Origin: Bolinopsis microptera
Taxonomy: Eukaryota; Ctenophora; Tentaculata; Lobata; Bolinopsidae
Direction of reading: 5' to 3'
Assembly: GCF_026151205.1 (NCBI RefSeq)
Contig: NC_087083.1
Location: 7,933,460-7,997,459, forward strand
DNA: 64,000 nt
Shown in pieces: positions 58,740 through 64,000 of this stretch. Both the position numbers and the translations under genes were made by a program. The notes beneath the pieces are model-generated. The model did not search any database, had not been told where the DNA came from, and saw only the letters and a program-made list of their open reading frames with translations. The first letter of the stretch is position 1. Every line of letters begins with the position of its first letter.

Positions 58740-58840
58740 TATTATGTGCACGCGAAGCGTTCACTCCGGCCGCGGCCGGCCGCCTCCGGCCTCGCGCGCG
58801 CTCTTCGCGATAAGCTTGACGCTGCAACTTGCAGCGTATG
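58740..58840. other. Isolated GC-rich patch with palindromes
   Basis: CGCGAAGCG...GGCCGCGGCCGGCCGCC...CGCGCGCGCTCTTCGCGA in an otherwise very AT-rich area, followed by the 19-bp near-palindrome ACGCTGCAACTTGCAGCGT (58819-58837). It could be an end of a foldback/MITE-type element or a small CpG patch. Neither can be shown. Confidence 0.5.
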
Positions 58841-60269
58841 TTTAATTTCATCGTGGCCGCAGCGAGAATAAATACCGTCATACCGAGTTTGAAGTTTCAA
58901 TGAGTGATTTGCCCTTATGCCGGGAATTTAATATTGTTTCACGTTCTCTCGATTAGGATCGGAGGGGTAATATTAAATAGAATTTGACATCACGATTTCT
59001 TTTCGAACAAACTTTCATCATTTTATTTTAATACGTAATGATTTATCGAAATTATAACAGTCAAATATTAAACTGATTTGTTTAAGCTTAAATGAATTCG
59101 TTTAATCTTTAGCTGATAATGATATGATCATAACGCCGTTACTTTAATTTTAACCGTAATTATTAACGGTTAAAATTACAGTAAACGTTCTAATTCAAAT
59201 TGGTTTATAACCTATTATAAAACGCGCGCGCCTTGTTGCTTCAATTCGCAACTCATCAATGTTGGTTTATATTTCAAATAAATATAATGATAATGCGGGT
59301 AATACATTAACACCCGTTTAAAAAGTACTGAGCATCCAGAACATTTTTTTAAAAGTTTGCAGCGCAATATTATTGGCCACATTTGAATTCAGTTCTAAAA
59401 ATTTAAGTAACGTTTAAACATATTTTAGTGAATGATATTGATATGTGCGATAGCTGATAAGCATGAATCACGTACGAATACGATACAAAAAATGGTGGAT
59501 TACAAAACGTGTACATATTAATGATAATCAGATTATTACGGAAATGGATTCTTTTGATACATCTCGACACACTTTGCATTTTACTTGTCGCGCTCCGGCG
59601 AGCCCCGACTGCAGCAGCCGACTGGTAATCGGTATGCGTGCACGCCTCGAGTGCACAGTGCACATGCAGGGTTTGCAACGTGTAACAAGCAATGGTCGAA
59701 TATAAAACCGTTTTTATTAAAGTATGAATGAGATAAGAAATAACGAGCTTATCTTATCATTATCTATACATAAATGTTAGCTTGTATCAATTTTATTCAC
59801 AAATCAGTTATTTCTTTTAAATTCGTTTGATCATGACCCCACTGCATGTATTGAATAAATTTAAAACTTTACTAAAGTACTAATACTAGTGGGAGGAAGC
59901 TTAGTTAAATAATCACATTAAAATAATTTACATTTCGAAGTGAATTTTTTGATTTTACTATCACATTAGTAGGCATCAAAACTAGGCTGCTATAATCGTC
60001 ACCTCAGGCTGCATGCATGGCAACATCAAATATACTAACTCTGTTACATTGGCACATTGCTTCCTCAGATTATTTGTTATATATATGATATATTAGTTCA
60101 AAATATTAAAATATATGTGTTTACAGCTTAGTTTCATATTTTTTAATTTTCTTTTAAAACGCGTCAGTTTTGATTCGACCATATTGTGTTAAATTGTAAA
60201 TTTCTTTTTAATTTATAATTTCATAATTTATAATTACTTAATTCATCACTTTATAAAGCAGGGTAAGCT

Positions 60270-62364
60270 ATGGTTGTTTTTAGTTCATTAGACGGTTCCC
60301 CGTCTATGAACATTTGTAGTCACGTGTACGTTGAGGTCGCTACCCAGAAGTGGATTTGTCAGAGTCACCCATCTTATCATGGCATGGAGGTTTGTTTGTC
60401 TGTCCGTCCATCCATCACTCCATTCTGTCTGTCTGTCTGTAGGTCTGTCTGTTTGTTCTTAAAAACATTTTAGCGTGCCACTGTTTTAGCCGACCAAATT
60501 ATATCAAATAAAATAATGAAATTAATTACGTTTCTTGTTAATTATTAATTTGTTAATTGCTTACTTGTGCTGCAGGATTTACATCGAATACAAGATGAAG
60601 TAACAGCGGTACTGGAAGGTGCTGAACTATGGACCCAGCTCAAACAGTTCCAGAATGAAATGGTAGTCGGCCCTCAGGGCAGGTACTTATTTAAGTTATC
60701 TTTCCAAAGATTATTGTCATGGTTACTATTTTCACAGAATTATATTAATGCTTTCGTTTACGAGGAAGTAAATTTAATGGCACTGAATAATTCTAATTAT
60801 AAAATGTTTGATCAGGTTTAATCTAATTATCACTATAATTAATAAAAATAATATAATTATAAATGATAAATAATCGAATTTTATAATTCTTATCTCCAAC
60901 CTAGGCGCATGTTCCCGAACTTCAACGTGAGACTATCAGGACTATCGCCCACCAAGTTTTACCACGTTTTCATTGAAGCACGGCCAACAGACCAAAACAA
61001 ATTCACTTTCAACTACCAAACCACCAGGTATCAACTGTTTGTAACTAAATTGATTAAATTATTAAATTAATTTCTTACTAACCTAAAATAATGAACGAAG
61101 CATCGAACAAATATTTCACTGAAGCCCTTACAATTCCTGTTTAACTTAATTAATAAATAAATTAATAATTTAATTAATTATCTAATTGTTATTAGTTGGA
61201 TAGTATCTGGACCCGCAGAGACAGAGAGCAACAAAAGAATCTATTATCACCCTGAAACTCCTCTCCAAGGTTACTCGCATTTTTTGAAACCTTTTCTTAC
61301 ATAATTATGTATTAATATGAGCTCAATAATGCTGTTTGTCAAGTGATAAACCTTCAAAATAAATTACCCTCATACTGTGTTAAGAATACAATGAATGTTG
61401 TATTTAACTTATATCTTGTTAAAAATCTATCACTAGTATCAATTCTTAAAAATGTATTAGTTTAAATAACGGTTTGACAAAATGTCTTAAACAGGGTCAG
61501 GCTGGATGCGAAAGCCGATTTCTTTCAAAACTCCCAAATTCACTACTGGTCAGCAGGAAGGAAACATGGTAAATTATTTTTTTCTATTATAACAATCAAA
61601 AGGTGAATTTTATTGTGAAAGCTGAATCTTTCAAATACATGATTAAAACATTGACAAATCTTTTGAGTTCTTTCTACCTCTGTCAAATGCTATCGTCAAT
61701 AAAGTCTAATGTATAAGTTTCTGCTGTCCTAATTCTAATCGCTTTGATATTATATTCATCATCTCAAACTACAATGGTTCGTTAAGTATCAACCAACACT
61801 ACCCTTCAGATCGAGATAAAGAAAGGACAGAAGTACCTGCTATCTCTGCACCTTGTTGAAGTATCAGATGATCGCAACATCCCTAATAAGTGTTTAGACT
61901 TCGTGTTCGACGAAACGGAGTTCGTTACAGTCAGCTGCCATCAAAATCAGGTTAGTTAATTAATTAACAATTAATTAATTGATTATTAATCAGGTTAATT
62001 CAGGTATCTAGTTACCTGGGGATTGTAATTATAATATCATCTGAAACATCTCATCTGAGAGGAAGTAGAGTTGTTATTTTAAATCGGAAAATTAAGTTAA
62101 CCTGAAGTTAATCCTGGGTCTCCCTTGGTATCATACAAATGTTTATTTGGACCTTTTTACAAAAAGAGTCAATAAAATGCTTTGTATGGTTGCCGAAAGT
62201 TGGTATAGAATCGGTACCTTTCGAATAAAACACCATTCCAAAATGTTGGTTCGATCGAAATCTTTTTTATTTCATGATTGATTAATAATTGAATTTAATC
62301 ATTTCAGGTAGTCGCAGCTACGAAAATGAACCGTAATGGTCGAATTACCTCTGTCTGCCACTAG
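60270..62364 (+). CDS. Divergent T-box protein, seven exons, 231 aa
   Basis: Exons: 60270-60389, 60576-60682, 60905-61027, 61196-61269, 61495-61568, 61810-61950, 62308-62364 (TAG). All are GT-AG, phases match, total 696 nt. T-box landmarks in order: LEGAELWTQLKQFQNEMVV (res 53-71), GRRMFPNFNVRLSGLSPTKF (75-94), a DQNKFTF strand, WIVSGPAE (118), RIYYHPETPLQGSGWMRKPI (131-150), SFKTPKF, IEIKKGQKYLLSLHLVEV (167-184), EFVTVSCHQNQ (about 203-213), then ...GRITSVCH and stop. Known T-box proteins bind DNA as transcription factors. Here the usual NSMHKYQPR is KKGQKYLLS, and the LKI..NPFAKGF end is missing. No domain follows the T-box. Another upstream exon is possible. Function as a normal activator or repressor is doubtful; it could be a dominant or orphan form. 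Confidence 0.75.
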
Positions 62365-63219
62365 TTGTTATACTGGAGAGATTACCGTAGAAACTGTTAT
62401 CTTCGACGTTATCTGGTGCCGACTCCGTTATTCCCTGTTATCCAATAACAGATATGTTCTCTGACACCAAATCTACCATATCGTTAGTATTACCAGATTC
62501 AGAACAGTTCGTCCAATTTACGATAACATGGATATTGCTTAGTGCTTACCCTGGCAACCGATATGCCATCGGCGTCCTAATCTTTTTGTTTTGAAATGTA
62601 ACTTTAAAAGCACTTTGAAAGGAGCTGAGTTGATTAAATTTTTTAACTGTAATTTTAAGTGCACTTTTTAAAAAAGGGGCTGAGTTGATTAAAGTATTCC
62701 CAGTTGAAATTGGCTCGTGAAATAACTGAACATAACATCTTTTTAATATTCTATTCCTTATTTATTACGCACCTTTTCGTGGAGCCGATTTAAACTAACC
62801 ACACTTTAATTGATTAAATTTACACGTTTTTAATTTCTTGTACATCACATGTTTTGATTGGTTATTTTTGATTGAATTCTTTTGCTCAAAAACTTACAAA
62901 ATGTGTTTTCTTTGTCTTTACGAATGAGCACTGTATGAGAGCTGTAGTAAAAACTTTTTAAGATTTTACCATAAATCTACATTCCCATAATACTATAACT
63001 CTATAATATATAACACTAACACTTTGTTACTTATAATATATATATATATTATAATGTATACCTTTGTCGCAATACACAGAATCATCAAAACCTTTCATCA
63101 CAAACAATAATGCGATTAATAACCAATAACTAATAAACTAATAACTAATAAACAATGTACCGATCCGGGTATTACACATACCTGCCAATCATAGATGGTA
63201 GGAGCGAACAAGCAGTTCT
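62365..63219. other. AT-rich spacer after the T-box gene
   Basis: 3' UTR and intergenic sequence. Two related stretches, TTTAA..G.ACTTT..AAA.GGGCTGAGTTGATTAAA-like, at 62600-62640 and 62655-62695 form a short duplication. No gene seen. Confidence 0.5.
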
Positions 63220-63805
63220 CTGGTTACCTGGTTACCTGGTTACCTGGTTACCTGGTTACCTGGTTACCTGGTTACCTGGTTACCTGGTTACCTGGTTACC
63301 TGGTTACCTGGTTACCTGGTTACCTGGTTACCTGGTTACCTGGTTACCTGGTTACCTGGTTACCTGGTTACCTGGTTACCTGGTTACCTGGTTACCTGGT
63401 TACCTGGTTACCTGGTTACCTGGTTACCTGGTTACCTGGTTACCTGGTTACCTGGTTACCTGGTTACCTGGTTACCTGGTTACCTGGTTACCTGGTTACC
63501 TGGTTACCTGGTTACCTGGTTACCTGGTTACCTGGTTACCTGGTTACCTGGTTACCTGGTTACCTGGTTACCTGGTTACCTGGTTACCTGGTTACCTGGT
63601 TACCTGGTTACCTGGTTACCTGGTTACCTGGTTACCTGGTTACCTGGTTACCTGGTTACCTGGTTACCTGGTTACCTGGTTACCTGGTTACCTGGTTACC
63701 TGGTTACCTGGTTACCTGGTTACCTGGTTACCTGGTTACCTGGTTACCTGGTTACCTGGTTACCTGGTTACCTGGTTACCTGGTTACCTGGTTACCTGGT
63801 TACCT
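63220..63805. repeat. (GGTTACCT)n octamer array
   Basis: About 73 near-perfect head-to-tail copies. The array is open in more than one frame on the plus strand (Leu-Pro-Gly-Tyr-Leu-Val-Thr-Trp) by composition only. The unit contains no AG dinucleotide. Confidence 0.97.
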
Positions 63806-63810
63806 TCAAG

Positions 63811-63993
63811 TTGAGGTGTTTGGATAATACAACGCGGGAGGAGGCGTGTCCGTATAATTACTACATCCAGGCGTGTACCGTGGAGACGTGTAAAGATGAT
63901 CATTGTAACAGGGGGATAATGGAGAGAGCTAACAAGAATTGCGCCCGTTGTTTCGTTTTGGCGGACGCTAGATTTCCATTTCACTATAACTAG
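63811..63993 (+). CDS. Probable last exon of a Cys-rich, Ly6/three-finger-like protein (partial)
   Basis: Starts after TACCTTCAAG, the first AG after the octamer array, and reads 60 codons to TAG at 63991. The sequence LRCLDNTTREEACPYNYYIQ continues ACTVETCKDDHCNRG, then NCARC, and ends FHYN. The CxDDxCN ending resembles the close of the Ly6/uPAR domain. Seven Cys lie in about 50 residues. Upstream exons (signal peptide, first Cys) were not found, so family and start are uncertain. Confidence 0.4.
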   Translation: MRCLDNTTREEACPYNYYIQACTVETCKDDHCNRGIMERANKNCARCFVLADARFPFHYN

Positions 63994-64000
63994 TAATATA

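Noticed and set aside
63155-63827. Long open frame of LPGYLVTW repeats
   Set aside because: Translation of a pure octamer microsatellite, open in more than one frame, without flanking coding sequence.

Overview
The window is animal nuclear DNA. It is AT-rich, its genes are split by GT-AG introns, and it holds telomere-type CCCTAA repeats, a class A GPCR, a T-box gene, a hAT transposon and many micro- and minisatellites. I lean towards a non-bilaterian animal, perhaps a cnidarian, but nothing here fixes the species. All exon joins were made by eye from splice sites, reading phase and encoded protein; there is no transcript evidence.

Layout. 0-3.2 kb: a scrap of a GPCR at the left edge, a 15-16 bp minisatellite, an interstitial telomere-type array, then a two-exon GPCR gene on the + strand. 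4.2-38.6 kb (- strand): one giant AHNAK-like gene. Nineteen exons from the ATG at 30441 to the stop at 4232 join into one frame of 17,265 nt (5,754 aa). The protein has a Lys/Ser-rich N-terminus, Gly-rich segments, four families of 77-91 residue (and shorter) repeats made of alternating acidic/hydrophobic strands with Gly-Phe and Lys/Ser/Asp linkers, and a Lys-Arg/poly-Ser C-terminus. Four mutually compatible ATG-bearing 5' exon options (30.4, 36.3, 37.5 and 38.6 kb) all end in phase 2, which suggests a variable-first-exon cluster.

38.7-44.4 kb has no recognisable gene but carries dispersed and degenerate repeats. 44.4-48.6 kb is a hAT transposon whose four-exon transposase carries one frameshift. 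48.6-60.2 kb is gene-poor, with a (TACCAG)n array, a (TG)n array, a possible tRNA-derived SINE fragment and degenerate duplications. 60.27-62.36 kb (+) is a compact seven-exon gene for a small divergent T-box protein (231 aa, almost only the T-box). 63.2-63.8 kb is an octamer array (GGTTACCT)n, directly followed by what looks like the last exon of a cysteine-rich, Ly6/three-finger-like protein.

The most notable material is the AHNAK-like locus: duplicated promoter plus first exon, a CRE/E-box array in front of one alternative start, exons arranged in blocks of matching intron phase, a micro-exon coding only serine, and a higher-order repeat inside a 5.8 kb exon.
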